A DNA stretch of 64,000 bases from Yersinia entomophaga (GTDB lineage: Bacteria > Pseudomonadota > Gammaproteobacteria > Enterobacterales > Enterobacteriaceae), in NCBI RefSeq assembly GCF_001656035.1, contig NZ_CP010029.1, positions 958,885-1,022,884 on the forward strand, in the 5' to 3' direction. The notes under the pieces were generated by a model. The model did not search any database. It had not been told where the DNA came from and saw only the letters and a program-made list of their open reading frames with translations. Shown here piece after piece: positions 40,263 through 49,051 of this stretch. The translations under genes and the position numbers were made by a program. The stretch's first letter is position 1; every line of letters begins with the position of its first letter.

Positions 40263-41738
40263 ATGGCGGTAACTAATACAGCCCAGGCATGCGACCTGGT
40301 TATTTTCGGCGCTAAAGGTGACCTGGCACGCCGAAAGCTGCTGCCTTCCCTTTACCAGCTAGAGAAAGCGGGTCATATCCATCCTGATACACGCATTATC
40401 GGTGTGGGTCGGGCTGACTGGGATAAAGACGCGTATATCGGCGTGGTGAAGGAAGCCCTCGACACCTTTATGAAAGAAAAGCTGGATGACGAACTTTGGC
40501 AGAAGCTCAGCAGCCGGCTGGATTTCTGTAATCTGGATGTCAACGACAGCAAGCACTTTGCTAAATTGGGCAAAATGCTCGATCAAAAAAACCGCACTAC
40601 CATTAACTACTTTGCCATGCCGCCTAGTACTTTCGGTGCCATCTGCAAAGGTTTGGGCGAAGCCAAGCTGAATAACGAACCGGCGCGCGTAGTGATGGAA
40701 AAACCGTTAGGAACCGATTTGGCTTCCTCACGGGTGATCAACGATCAGGTTGCTGAATACTTTAACGAGTGTCAGGTTTACCGTATCGACCACTATTTAG
40801 GTAAAGAAACGGTTCTGAACCTGTTGGCGCTGCGTTTTGCCAACTCACTGTTTGCTTCCAACTGGGATAACCGCACTATCGATCACGTGCAGATTACCGT
40901 TGCGGAAGAAGTGGGTATCGAGGGCCGTTGGGGCTACTTCGATCAGGCTGGCCAGATGCGAGATATGATTCAAAACCATTTGCTGCAAATCCTGACCATG
41001 ATCGCCATGTCGCCACCGGCAGATTTGACCACCGACCGTATTCGCGATGAAAAAGTGAAAGTGCTGCGTTCACTGCGCCGTATCGATCAGACCAACGTGC
41101 GTGAAACCACGGTTCGCGGTCAGTACACCGCCGGTTTCGTTCAGGGTCACAAAGTACCGGGCTATCTGGAAGAGGAAGGGGCGAATAAGAGTAGTAATAC
41201 CGAAACCTTTGTGTCTATCCGCGTGGATATTGATGACTGGCGTTGGGCCGGCGTGCCGTTCTACCTGCGTACCGGGAAACGTTTGCCGACCAAATGTTCG
41301 GAAGTGGTGGTGTACTTTAAAAACCCTGCGCTGAATCTGTTCCGCGAGTCTTACCAACAGTTGCCGCAGAACAAGCTGACCATTCGTTTACAGCCGGACG
41401 AAGGCATTGAGATTCAGGTGCTGAATAAAGTGCCGGGTCTGGATCATAAGCACCGCTTGCAAACGACTAAGCTGGACTTGAGTTTCTCCGAGACTTTCAA
41501 CGAAGAGCATATCGCTGATGCCTATGAACGTTTGTTGCTGGAAACCATGCGCGGCATTCAGGCCCTGTTTGTGCGTCGTGATGAAGTGGAAGAAGCTTGG
41601 AAATGGGTTGACTCCATCATGGAAGCCTGGGCGGCGGATAATGAAGCGCCGAAGCCTTACCAATCCGGTACCTGGGGACCTGTAGCCTCAGTTGCCATGA
41701 TCACTCGCGATGGTCGTTCATGGAACGAATTCGAGTAA
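40263..41738 (+). CDS. zwf: Glucose-6-phosphate 1-dehydrogenase
   Basis: A 491-residue enzyme that opens the oxidative pentose phosphate pathway, oxidising glucose 6-phosphate with NADP. The nucleotide-binding loop is FGAKGDLARRKLLP (near 16) and the active-site motif RIDHYLGKE with the catalytic histidine follows near 177. Length equals E. coli Zwf (491). GAGGAGA precedes the ATG. It is followed by eda without an intervening edd or pgl. Confidence 0.97.
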   Translation: MAVTNTAQACDLVIFGAKGDLARRKLLPSLYQLEKAGHIHPDTRIIGVGRADWDKDAYIGVVKEALDTFMKEKLDDELWQKLSSRLDFCNLDVNDSKHFAKLGKMLDQKNRTTINYFAMPPSTFGAICKGLGEAKLNNEPARVVMEKPLGTDLASSRVINDQVAEYFNECQVYRIDHYLGKETVLNLLALRFANSLFASNWDNRTIDHVQITVAEEVGIEGRWGYFDQAGQMRDMIQNHLLQILTMIAMSPPADLTTDRIRDEKVKVLRSLRRIDQTNVRETTVRGQYTAGFVQGHKVPGYLEEEGANKSSNTETFVSIRVDIDDWRWAGVPFYLRTGKRLPTKCSEVVVYFKNPALNLFRESYQQLPQNKLTIRLQPDEGIEIQVLNKVPGLDHKHRLQTTKLDLSFSETFNEEHIADAYERLLLETMRGIQALFVRRDEVEEAWKWVDSIMEAWAADNEAPKPYQSGTWGPVASVAMITRDGRSWNEFE

Positions 41739-42056
41739 TCGTTTAACAGCATAACCATCAGTAACCTCACTACCCCGGTGCCGCAGACACAGCCGGCCGC
41801 TGACCGGCGGGGTAGTGCATCCATCAGGGAATGCCTGGATGAACTCACGGACGGAGCACCTGCGCGATTATAAGAGCCATTCAAAGGCTTAGTTCTGATT
41901 TTGTTTCATGGCAGGCAGTATAGAAGAGGCGGGTCACTTTCCGTGGGTCTTCGGCTGAGTGCCATCTTTTAACCGATGCCTAGAAGGCAACCAACATAGC
42001 CCTGAATGGAAAGGCATCAATCCTATGTCAGACGGCATAAGTGGAGATAACGACCG
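41739..42056. other. zwf-eda intergenic region with strong secondary structure
   Basis: No ORF supported. CACTACCCCG (41768-41777) pairs perfectly with CGGGGTAGTG (41808-41817), with further GC-rich pairing inside, and CATCCA/TGGATG (41818-41823 and 41836-41841) forms a second stem directly after. Neither has a T-tail, so they could be RNA-processing or read-through control elements between zwf and eda. Confidence 0.45.
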
Positions 42057-42698
42057 ATGAAAAGCTGGAAAACGAGCGCAGAACAGATTATGACCGCAGG
42101 TCCGGTGGTCCCGGTAATCGTCATCAATAAACTCGAACAGGCGGTGCCTTTGGCTAAAGCGCTGGTTGCCGGTGGCGTACGCGTGCTGGAAGTGACTTTG
42201 CGTACCCCGTGCGCAGTTGACGCGATTCGCGCCATTGCACAGGAAGTACCAGAAGCGATTATTGGTGCCGGTACCGTGCTGAATCCTGAGCAATTGGCAG
42301 CCGTGACCGAAGCGGGCGCCCAGTTTGCTATTAGCCCTGGCTTAACCGCCGATCTGTTGCAGGCGGCCACCGCAGGCACGATTCCATTGATTCCAGGCAT
42401 TAGCACCGTTTCTGAATTGATGCTAGGCATGAGTTACGGCCTGAAAGAGTTCAAATTCTTCCCGGCGGAAGCCAACGGTGGCGTGAAGGCGCTACAGGCT
42501 ATCGGCGGCCCGTTCTCTCAGGTTCGCTTCTGCCCAACAGGCGGTATCACGCCAAATAATTACCGTGATTATTTAGCGCTGAAGAGTGTTTTATGTATCG
42601 GCGGCTCCTGGTTGGTTCCGGCCGATGCGCTGGAGAAAGGGGATTACAATCGGATAACCGAGCTGGCGAAACAGGCGGTAGAAGGCGCAGCGGCATAA
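42057..42698 (+). CDS. eda: KDPG/KHG aldolase
   Basis: A 213-residue class I aldolase trimer that splits 2-keto-3-deoxy-6-phosphogluconate to pyruvate and glyceraldehyde 3-phosphate. The Schiff-base lysine is in [14 protein letters not shown] (near 133), and the catalytic Glu in VLEVTLRT (near 45). TGGAGA precedes the ATG. Because edd is not next to it, its KDPG probably comes mainly from ketodeoxygluconate and uronate breakdown; edd elsewhere in the genome cannot be excluded. Confidence 0.95.
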   Translation: MKSWKTSAEQIMTAGPVVPVIVINKLEQAVPLAKALVAGGVRVLEVTLRTPCAVDAIRAIAQEVPEAIIGAGTVLNPEQLAAVTEAGAQFAISPGLTADLLQAATAGTIPLIPGISTVSELMLGMSYGLKEFKFFPAEANGGVKALQAIGGPFSQVRFCPTGGITPNNYRDYLALKSVLCIGGSWLVPADALEKGDYNRITELAKQAVEGAAA

Positions 42699-42750
42699 GC
42701 TGTCTAAGCCCCTGAACCGGCGAGATAATTTCTGCTTTTCTCTAGAATTG

Positions 42751-42783
42751 AAAACCCCCAGGTTCTGGGGGTTTTGTATTTTT
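42751..42783 (+). terminator. Rho-independent terminator of eda
   Basis: AAAACCCCCAG (42751-42761) pairs with CTGGGGGTTTT (42765-42775) across a 3-base loop, followed by GTATTTTT. Confidence 0.92.
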
Positions 42784-42963
42784 GAAATAACTAAAGTGCT
42801 CTTTTATAAACTTTTTTTTCTCTAATTTTTTCAAATTGGCGGTTTGCTTTCTATTTTTGCCTATGGTACAAATAGCTCAGTTAATTATTCTAATTTGATG
42901 AGGATTTGAGGCAAATCGCACTCGGTTTCACGAAATATGTGCGGCTAAAAAAGAGAAAACATT
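42776..42963 (+). other. AT-rich 5' region of the mdtJI operon
   Basis: Runs of T and A between the eda terminator and the leader ORF. The mdtJI promoter should lie here; no clear -35/-10 pair stands out. Confidence 0.4.
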
Positions 42964-43062
42964 ATGATTAAAACTAACGGAATTACTCTCAAAACTTCTA
43001 CCTGCCAACTCTTCCTGTCTGCCATTCTAGCCAGTGAACATCACTGGTGCAGCGAGCTTTAG
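42964..43062 (+). CDS. mdtU: Upstream leader ORF of mdtJI (MdtU-like, 32 residues)
   Basis: ATG at 42964 opens a 32-codon frame ending TAG at 43060-43062, beginning MIKTNGITLKTSTCQLF and ending HHWCSEL. An AAAGAGAAAA stretch precedes the ATG. It lies 187 bases before mdtJ in its leader. In E. coli a small upstream ORF named mdtU precedes mdtJI and its translation is reported to be needed for induction by spermidine. I cannot align to E. coli MdtU from memory, so the symbol rests on position and size. The cysteines and the C-terminal HHWC segment may matter for ribosome stalling. Confidence 0.55.
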   Translation: MIKTNGITLKTSTCQLFLSAILASEHHWCSEL

Positions 43063-43249
43063 CGTCACTCTCCCTTAACCGGCGCGGCATTTAACTCCGC
43101 ATAATCCGGGCATAGCATTTTTATACGCCAAGTGAGTATCTATTTCTTACGGCCTACGCACGTCTGCAATCTGTGATTTCAGCTTGTGCATGAGGATAAC
43201 CGTAACAAATAGACCTTAGCGTGCGTTTTCGCGTGTTAGGAGAGATTTT

Positions 43250-43684
43250 ATGATTTATTGGATTTTTTTAGGCTTAGCTATCGTTGCAGAAATTATTGGT
43301 ACCCTTTCAATGAAATACGCCAGCGTCAGCGGCGAATTAACCGGCCATTTGGTGATGTATGTGATGATCACCGGTTCTTACATCTTATTGGCGATGGCGA
43401 TTAAGAAAGTGGCATTGGGCGTGGCTTACGCGCTGTGGGAAGGGATCGGGATTCTCATTATTACTCTGTTCAGTGTGCTGTGGTTTGGCGAAACGCTGTC
43501 TCCGTTGAAAATCGCCGGTCTGGTGACCTTGGTGGGCGGGATTATGCTGGTTAAATCCGGCACCCGTAAGCCGAAAAAACCGGGTCAGGGCGGTGGCATC
43601 AAGCTCCCCGGAGCGCTGAAAGCCAAAGTCACTGGCCAGCCGACATTAGCGGTTAAGTCAGGTGGGGATCATGCAACAGCTTGA
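43250..43684 (+). CDS. mdtJ: MdtJ, spermidine export SMR subunit
   Basis: A 144-residue small multidrug resistance protein with four helices, forming the MdtJI heterodimer that exports spermidine. Functional residues known in E. coli MdtJ are present: Y3, W4 and E14, and the motif [14 protein letters not shown]. The C-terminal hydrophilic tail (from about 104) is longer than in E. coli (121 residues in total). AGGAGAG precedes the ATG. The gene overlaps mdtI by 14 bases. Confidence 0.93.
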   Translation: MIYWIFLGLAIVAEIIGTLSMKYASVSGELTGHLVMYVMITGSYILLAMAIKKVALGVAYALWEGIGILIITLFSVLWFGETLSPLKIAGLVTLVGGIMLVKSGTRKPKKPGQGGGIKLPGALKAKVTGQPTLAVKSGGDHATA

Positions 43685-44000
43685 GTTTTACCACATTGGC
43701 TTTTTGATTCTGGCGGTGATTTTAGAAATTCTTGCCAATATTTTGTTGAAAATGTCAGACGGCTTCCGTCGGGTTTGGTTAGGGATTTTCTCCCTGCTGT
43801 CGGTACTTGGTGCGTTCAGCGCTTTAGCGCAGGCGGTAAAAGGTATCGATCTTTCGGTGGCTTACGCGTTATGGGGCGGTTTTGGTATTGCCGCTACCGT
43901 CGCGGCCGGTTGGATTCTGTTTAACCAGCGATTGAATTATAAAGGCTGGATTGGTCTGATTCTGCTGCTGGCCGGTATGGTGATGATTAAACTGGCGTAA
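43671..44000 (+). CDS. mdtI: MdtI, spermidine export SMR subunit
   Basis: A 109-residue four-helix SMR protein, partner of MdtJ. E5 and E19 ([13 protein letters not shown]), reported as functionally important in E. coli MdtI, are conserved, with [15 protein letters not shown] in the third helix. The frame is open from 43662, but the ATG at 43671 is preceded by GGTGGGG and gives the family start. Overlap with the mdtJ end implies coupled translation and balanced subunit amounts. Confidence 0.93.
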   Translation: MQQLEFYHIGFLILAVILEILANILLKMSDGFRRVWLGIFSLLSVLGAFSALAQAVKGIDLSVAYALWGGFGIAATVAAGWILFNQRLNYKGWIGLILLLAGMVMIKLA

Positions 44001-44064
44001 CACCGGGGATCGCACTGACTCAGTAACAAACTACAGAAAAGTCACAGAGAAACCATATAAAAAC

Positions 44065-44098
44065 AAAAGGGTAGCCGGTGCATGCGGGCTACCCTTTT
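44065..44098. terminator. Bidirectional terminator between mdtI and yoaB
   Basis: AAAAGGGTAGCC (44065-44076) pairs with GGCTACCCTTTT (44087-44098), giving a stem with A and T ends on both strands. Confidence 0.9.
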
Positions 44099-44105
44099 GT
44101 ACGAT

Positions 44106-44450
44106 TTAACGTGCGGCGATAATTTTAATTTCGACTTTATACTGCGGATTCATCAACTTAGCCTGAACGGTGCAGCGTACCGGTGCGCTGCCGTCAACGA
44201 CCCAAGCATCCCAGGCGGCGTTCATACCGGCAAAGTCTGCAGCGTCGGCCAGAAAAATTGTCGCATCGAGGATTTTGCTCTTGCTCGAACCCAGATGATT
44301 CAGCAGCATATCAATAGCGGCCAGCGTATTGGCCGTTTGCGCGGTAATATCAGCATCCAGATTTTCCGGTACGCCGGTGTAATAAATAGTGTCGTTATAC
44401 ACCACCGCATCTGACCAGCGTTTTTCCGGGTTAATTCGTTCAATGCTCAT
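44106..44450 (-). CDS. yoaB: YoaB, RidA (YjgF/YER057c/UK114) family protein
   Basis: A 114-residue RidA-superfamily protein; members deaminate reactive enamines or imines. Clear alignment with E. coli YoaB: RWSDAVVYNDTIYYTGVPENLDAD, LDATIFLAD, APVRCTVQA with the family arginine. Whether this subgroup has imine deaminase activity is not established. ATG 44450 is preceded by AAGGAG; a GTG at 44456 is in frame but less likely. It is divergent from yoaA, as in E. coli. Confidence 0.92.
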   Translation of the reverse strand: MSIERINPEKRWSDAVVYNDTIYYTGVPENLDADITAQTANTLAAIDMLLNHLGSSKSKILDATIFLADAADFAGMNAAWDAWVVDGSAPVRCTVQAKLMNPQYKVEIKIIAAR

Positions 44451-44583
44451 TTTCACTCCTTTGTGTGAATATCGTTATCTGCTACCTCTATCAGGGTAAC
44501 ATAAGTGATCGCGATAATGTGTGTGGTGCCTCAGCCTCATGCTTGGCATAATCAGCGCTGATTTGATTCGGCAGAGAGAAAGT

Positions 44584-46488
44584 GTGACAGACGATTTTGC
44601 AATAGACGGCGCTTTAGCGCAGGCGATAACCGGTTTTAACCCGCGAGAATCACAGCGTCAGATGGCGCAGGCGATCGGCGAAGTCATTACCACCAAACAA
44701 CAATTGGTGGTGGAAGCAGGCACCGGTACCGGTAAAACCTATGCCTATTTGGCACCGGCGCTGCGTGCAGACTGCAAAGTCATTATCTCTACCGGTTCTA
44801 AGGCCTTACAGGATCAGCTGTATTCCCGCGATCTGCCTACGGTCGCCACGGCGTTGAAATATAAAGGCAAACTGGCGTTGCTAAAAGGACGCTCCAACTA
44901 TTTGTGTCTGGAACGTTTGGAACAGCAAACTCTGGCAGGCGGTGAGCTGGCGGGAGAAACGCTGGTGGATTTAGTCCATTTGCGCGGCTGGTCGTCACAA
45001 ACCGTAGACGGTGATATCAGCACCTGCGGCGATGTGGCGGAAGACAGTTTCGTCTGGCCGTTAGTCACAAGTACTAATGATAACTGTCTGGGCAGCGATT
45101 GCCCGGCTTATCAGGACTGTTTTGTGGTGAAGGCGCGCCGCCGCGCGATGGATGCGGATGTGGTGGTCGTTAACCATCACTTGTTTTTGGCGGATATGGT
45201 GGTGAAAGAAAGCGGCTTTGCCGAGCTGATCCCCAGCGCTGACGTAATGATTTTCGATGAAGCCCATCAGATTCCTGATATCGCCAGCCAGTATTTCGGC
45301 CAGCAGCTCACTAGCCGCCAGCTTATGGACTTAGCTAAGGATATCACCATCGCTTATCGCACTGAGGTGCGAGATTCGGTACAGCTACAGAAAAGCGCCG
45401 ACCGGCTAAGCCAAAGTGCGCAGGATTTCCGATTGGTGCTTGGCGATCCCGGATTCCGTGGCAATCTGCGAGACGTACTCCAGCAACCGGCGATCCAGCG
45501 GGCTTTGCTGCTGTTAGACGATGCTTTAGAGCTGTGCTATGACGTAATGAAGCTGTCGCTTGGGCGCTCCGCTATGCTGGATGCGGCCTTCGAGCGAGCC
45601 ACGCTATATCGCAACCGGTTGAAACGTTTGAAAGAAGTGACTACGCCGGGTTATAGCTATTGGTATGAATGTAATGCGCGCCATTTCGTGCTGGCTCTCA
45701 CGCCGCTGTCGGTTTCCGATCGTTTCCGCGAGTTAATAGAAGAAAAAGCCGGTACCTGGATTTTCACTTCGGCCACTTTATCGGTGAACGATCAGCTAGG
45801 GCATTTTACTCAACGTCTCGGTTTAACCGATGCCAAAACCCTGCTGCTTCCCAGCCCGTTTGACTACGCCAATCAGGCATTGCTGTGTGTACCACGAAAT
45901 TTGCCCAATGCCAATGAGCCGGGCGGGGCACGTAAACTGGCACAAATGCTCAAACCGATGATTGATGCTAATCAGGGACGCTGCTTTTTCCTTTGTACTT
46001 CTCATCAGATGATGCGCAGTCTGGCGGAGGAGTTTCGCGCCAGCATGACGTTACCGGTGCTGGTGCAGGGTGAAACCAGTAAAGGCCAGTTACTGGCTCA
46101 GTTCGTCGCTGCCGGTAATGCGTTACTGGTTGCAACCAGCAGTTTCTGGGAAGGGGTAGACGTACGCGGCGATGCGCTTTCCTGCGTGATTATTGACAAA
46201 TTGCCCTTTACTTCACCGGACGATCCGCTATTGAAAGCGCGGATTGAAGACTGCCGATTGCGCGGCGGCGATCCGTTCAACGACGTGCAGTTACCCGATG
46301 CGGTGATTACCCTGAAACAGGGCGTTGGGCGTTTGATTCGGGATATTGACGATCGCGGGGTGCTGGTGATTTGCGATAACCGTCTGGTGATGCGGCCTTA
46401 CGGTGCGGTATTCCTCAATAGCCTGCCGCCCACGCCACGTACCCGTGATTTGACCAAAGCTATCGCTTTCCTGAAACGGCAGGAGTGA
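44584..46488 (+). CDS. yoaA: YoaA, DinG-family iron-sulfur helicase
   Basis: A 634-residue XPD/DinG-like superfamily 2 helicase. Walker A is EAGTGTGKTYAYL (near 40), Walker B MIFDEAHQIPD, and the motif VI region QGVGRLIRDIDDRG. Four cysteines of a 4Fe-4S cluster are visible in NYLCLERL, DISTCGDV, DNCLGSDCPAYQDC. E. coli YoaA works with HolC in repairing damaged forks. The frame opens at 44521, but a GTG at 44584 gives the VTDDFAIDG start seen in E. coli and is preceded by GAGAGAAA. Confidence 0.93.
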   Translation: MTDDFAIDGALAQAITGFNPRESQRQMAQAIGEVITTKQQLVVEAGTGTGKTYAYLAPALRADCKVIISTGSKALQDQLYSRDLPTVATALKYKGKLALLKGRSNYLCLERLEQQTLAGGELAGETLVDLVHLRGWSSQTVDGDISTCGDVAEDSFVWPLVTSTNDNCLGSDCPAYQDCFVVKARRRAMDADVVVVNHHLFLADMVVKESGFAELIPSADVMIFDEAHQIPDIASQYFGQQLTSRQLMDLAKDITIAYRTEVRDSVQLQKSADRLSQSAQDFRLVLGDPGFRGNLRDVLQQPAIQRALLLLDDALELCYDVMKLSLGRSAMLDAAFERATLYRNRLKRLKEVTTPGYSYWYECNARHFVLALTPLSVSDRFRELIEEKAGTWIFTSATLSVNDQLGHFTQRLGLTDAKTLLLPSPFDYANQALLCVPRNLPNANEPGGARKLAQMLKPMIDANQGRCFFLCTSHQMMRSLAEEFRASMTLPVLVQGETSKGQLLAQFVAAGNALLVATSSFWEGVDVRGDALSCVIIDKLPFTSPDDPLLKARIEDCRLRGGDPFNDVQLPDAVITLKQGVGRLIRDIDDRGVLVICDNRLVMRPYGAVFLNSLPPTPRTRDLTKAIAFLKRQE

Positions 46489-46563
46489 GGGTAAAGCCTT
46501 GTGGGGTGTGCTATTATGCGCGCCCTGTGTTGAATATAGATTCTTTTTCCTGCCGAGGTTGGC

Positions 46564-47262
46564 ATGTCCACGCGAATTTTAGCGATCGATACCGCAACAG
46601 AAGCCTGTTCTGTTGCACTCTGGAACGACGGCGCGATCCACGCCCATTTTGAACTTTGTGCCAGAGAACACACTCAGCGAATTCTTCCGCTGGTGCAGCA
46701 AGTTTTAACCGAATCCCACCTGACGTTAACTCAGTTGGACGCGCTGGCCTTTGGGCGCGGGCCGGGCAGTTTTACCGGTGTGCGTATTGGCATCGGCATC
46801 GGGCAAGGATTGGCGTTGGGTGCCAATTTGCCGATGATTGGCGTTTCCACGTTGCAAACCATGGCGCAGGGTGCATTTCGTCTGATCGGCGCAACTCGCG
46901 TATTAGCTGCAATTGATGCACGTATGGGCGAAGTGTATTGGGGACAGTTTGAACGCCAGACTGACGGTAGCTGGCTGGGCGAAGAAACCGAAGCGGTACT
47001 GACTCCGGCGCAAGTACAAGAGATGACGCAGGATTTAAGTGGCAATTGGGCCTTTGTTGGCACCGGTTGGCAGACTTATCCCGATCTGGTCGCGAGTCAT
47101 GCGGCTATACTGACTGATGGGCAAATGTTGTTGCCGCAGGCGGAGGATATGCTGCCTCTGGCGATCCAACTGTGGAACAACGGTGCGGCCTTACCGGTTG
47201 AACAGGCTGAACCGGTTTACCTGCGTAATGAAGTGACCTGGAAAAAGTTACCTGGACGATAA
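46564..47262 (+). CDS. tsaB: TsaB, tRNA threonylcarbamoyladenosine synthesis partner
   Basis: A 232-residue ASKHA-fold protein ([41 protein letters not shown]) that partners TsaD and TsaE in forming t6A37 on tRNAs reading ANN codons. It lacks the metal-binding histidine pair of TsaD, as expected for TsaB. GAGG precedes the ATG. Expected to be essential. Followed 65 bases later by yeaY, as in E. coli. Confidence 0.95.
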   Translation: MSTRILAIDTATEACSVALWNDGAIHAHFELCAREHTQRILPLVQQVLTESHLTLTQLDALAFGRGPGSFTGVRIGIGIGQGLALGANLPMIGVSTLQTMAQGAFRLIGATRVLAAIDARMGEVYWGQFERQTDGSWLGEETEAVLTPAQVQEMTQDLSGNWAFVGTGWQTYPDLVASHAAILTDGQMLLPQAEDMLPLAIQLWNNGAALPVEQAEPVYLRNEVTWKKLPGR

Positions 47263-47327
47263 AATATGGCAACTTGTCTCTGAATTTATGGTCTTAAAGT
47301 TTAAGATTAATTAAGGAGATAACGGCG

Positions 47328-47909
47328 ATGACACCCAGTGAATTAAGGCGTAAATGGCTTTTCGGGCTAGTAGGACTGAGTGCCTTACTCTTGACTGGTT
47401 GCGTAACCATTCCCGATGCCATAAAAGGCACCACGGCTACGCCACAGCAAAACCTTAATGCGGTACGTAATGCGCCGCAGGTTTTTGCCGGTCAGGAGGC
47501 GCGTTTTGGCGGCACGGTCGTCAATGTGGTTAACGAAAAACAACGCACTCGTCTGGAGATTGCCAGCGTGCCGTTGGATTCAGGCGCCAGACCTATTCTC
47601 GGTGAACCGTCTCAAGGGCGAGTGATTGCCTATGTGGATGGTTTCCTCGATCCGGTAGATTTCCGTGGTCATCTGGTGACGGTCGTCGGGCCAATTGTCG
47701 GCAGCGAGGCGGGCAAAATTGGTATGACGCCCTATAACTTCGTGGTAATTAACGCCACCGGTTATAAGCGCTGGAATATTGCCCAGCAGGTGATGATGCC
47801 ACCAGCGCCAATGGGGCCTTGGGGCTTCCGCGGTCATCCTGGGTGGGGGCCAGGCTGGGGTTGGTATGATACCGGGCCAGCGCAGATTCAGACTATTGTA
47901 ACTGAATAG
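47328..47909 (+). CDS. yeaY: YeaY, Slp-family outer membrane lipoprotein
   Basis: A 193-residue lipoprotein; signal peptide with the lipobox LLTGC, lipidated C25. The Slp domain follows ([47 protein letters not shown]). The C-terminal tail is rich in Gly, Pro and Trp ([15 protein letters not shown]). Slp proteins are starvation-inducible in E. coli, and YeaY is also sigma-E linked there. AAGGAG precedes the start; a terminator follows. Confidence 0.92.
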   Translation: MTPSELRRKWLFGLVGLSALLLTGCVTIPDAIKGTTATPQQNLNAVRNAPQVFAGQEARFGGTVVNVVNEKQRTRLEIASVPLDSGARPILGEPSQGRVIAYVDGFLDPVDFRGHLVTVVGPIVGSEAGKIGMTPYNFVVINATGYKRWNIAQQVMMPPAPMGPWGFRGHPGWGPGWGWYDTGPAQIQTIVTE

Positions 47910-47967
47910 CGTTGCTGAAACGGTAGGCCAGTTAGCCAGCCGTTGCCAATATAATAATATAGAGAAG

Positions 47968-47994
47968 GGTGTTGAGCGATCGACACCTTTTTTT
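47968..47994 (+). terminator. Rho-independent terminator of yeaY
   Basis: GGTGTTGA (47968-47975) pairs with TCGACACC (47980-47987), one G-T pair, closed by a GCGA tetraloop and followed by seven T. Confidence 0.92.
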
Positions 47995-48121
47995 ATTGTT
48001 TTAATCCGACAATTAGGGCGCTAAATCATCCTCTGCTCGGATAACTCCCCGTTACTGCCCCACATATTTGACTGTTATCTCGCGAGAGTGAACGCTGTTA
48101 GGTTCAAAAAATGACCCTGAT

Positions 48122-48634
48122 TCAGGGGATAGGGCGCATCATTGCCACCCGGTCAGCCATGCCGCTCGCGACTTCTTCCGTCAGTATTTTCGTCAGCCAA
48201 GGCGGCGTATTACGTGAATTCAGGCGAATAAAACCGAATTTGGTATAGAGCGCAACGCTTTGAGCAAAACGGCTAAAGGTCGTCAGATACAGCGCGGTAG
48301 CGCCGCGATCTCGCAGACGATCAATGACTGCCGCCAATAATTGGCTGCCAATACCTTGTCCACCGTGCTGGGGTACAACATCAATTTCCCCCAGTAAAGC
48401 CCTCTGATCCACCCAGTACACTAAAGCGAAACCCACGGGAGTCCCGCTTCTGTCTTTCGCTATCCACAGGCGTTTTTCTCGCTGCGCTGTCACTAATTCA
48501 ATCAGCGGCAGCGTTTCTGTTTTTAGATCATCAGGCAACAAGTGTGCAGGGAAAAGTTCGGCTGCCTGTTGCTCAATACTTGCCAAAAACGGCAGATGTT
48601 GCTTTTTAGCAGACTCAATCTGATATTCGGTCAT
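48122..48634 (-). CDS. GNAT-family N-acetyltransferase
   Basis: A 170-residue single-domain GNAT acetyltransferase. Motif A for acetyl-CoA is IDVVPQHGGQGIGSQLLAAV (near 90), and motif B has the YTKFGFIRL segment. The substrate is not apparent. A GTG at 48643 is in frame; ATG 48634 is preferred with GAGTGG upstream. It stands alone between yeaY and fadD and is not part of the E. coli arrangement, so it is accessory or lineage-specific. Confidence 0.85.
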   Translation of the reverse strand: MTEYQIESAKKQHLPFLASIEQQAAELFPAHLLPDDLKTETLPLIELVTAQREKRLWIAKDRSGTPVGFALVYWVDQRALLGEIDVVPQHGGQGIGSQLLAAVIDRLRDRGATALYLTTFSRFAQSVALYTKFGFIRLNSRNTPPWLTKILTEEVASGMADRVAMMRPIP

Positions 48635-48805
48635 TGTATCCACTCGTTAACATTAGAGTGATAGCTTAACCGCCAATGAAGAGTCGCATAAGGTTTTTTT
48701 GATAAATGGATAAAAACTATGTGTGCTATTTAATCGATTTGTTGAAATTATCACCGGGTAATCATTTCCAGCTCAGCTTTAGATTATAAACTGACTTAAA
48801 CGGTG

Positions 48806-48901
48806 TATAATCAAAGAGTTACAATCATTATAATTATGAATTTATATAACGCATTGATTTTATTTATATTAATGAGGCGGCGATGGCCGCCTTGTTTTTT
48901 T
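48806..48901 (+). ncRNA. Candidate small RNA or fadD leader transcript
   Basis: TATAAT at 48806-48811 could serve as a -10, and a GC-rich terminator (AGGCGGC/GCCGCCT with a 4-base loop at 48875-48892) followed by TG and seven T ends the unit. The intervening 60 bases are A/U-rich without stable coding. The product would be about 80-90 nt with an Hfq-type 3' end. No -35 is convincing, so this remains a candidate. Confidence 0.3.
48875..48901 (+). terminator. Rho-independent terminator upstream of fadD
   Basis: AGGCGGC (48875-48881) pairs with GCCGCCT (48886-48892), loop GATG, then TG and TTTTTTT. It lies 150 bases upstream of fadD, and the only gene upstream points the other way, so it must end some unannotated transcript. 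Confidence 0.8.
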
Positions 48902-48961
48902 GTTGAGATACATGAAAAAAATTAGTGATGTACTTCTCAACCTCAAAATTGTTTAAAAGCA

Positions 48962-48978
48962 AACTGGTACGCTGAGTT
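48962..48978. promoter_or_regulatory. FadR-binding site of fadD
   Basis: AACTGGTACGCTGAGTT fits the 17-bp FadR operator and differs little from the E. coli fadD site as I recall it (AGCTGGTATGATGAGTT). It lies 74 bases before the fadD start. Confidence 0.8.
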
Positions 48979-49051
48979 AAAATATTGTTAAAGTCCTGAG
49001 GTGGATTTGGGTGAAGATATGATAATCAACAATGATTTCAGGAGTGCTACC

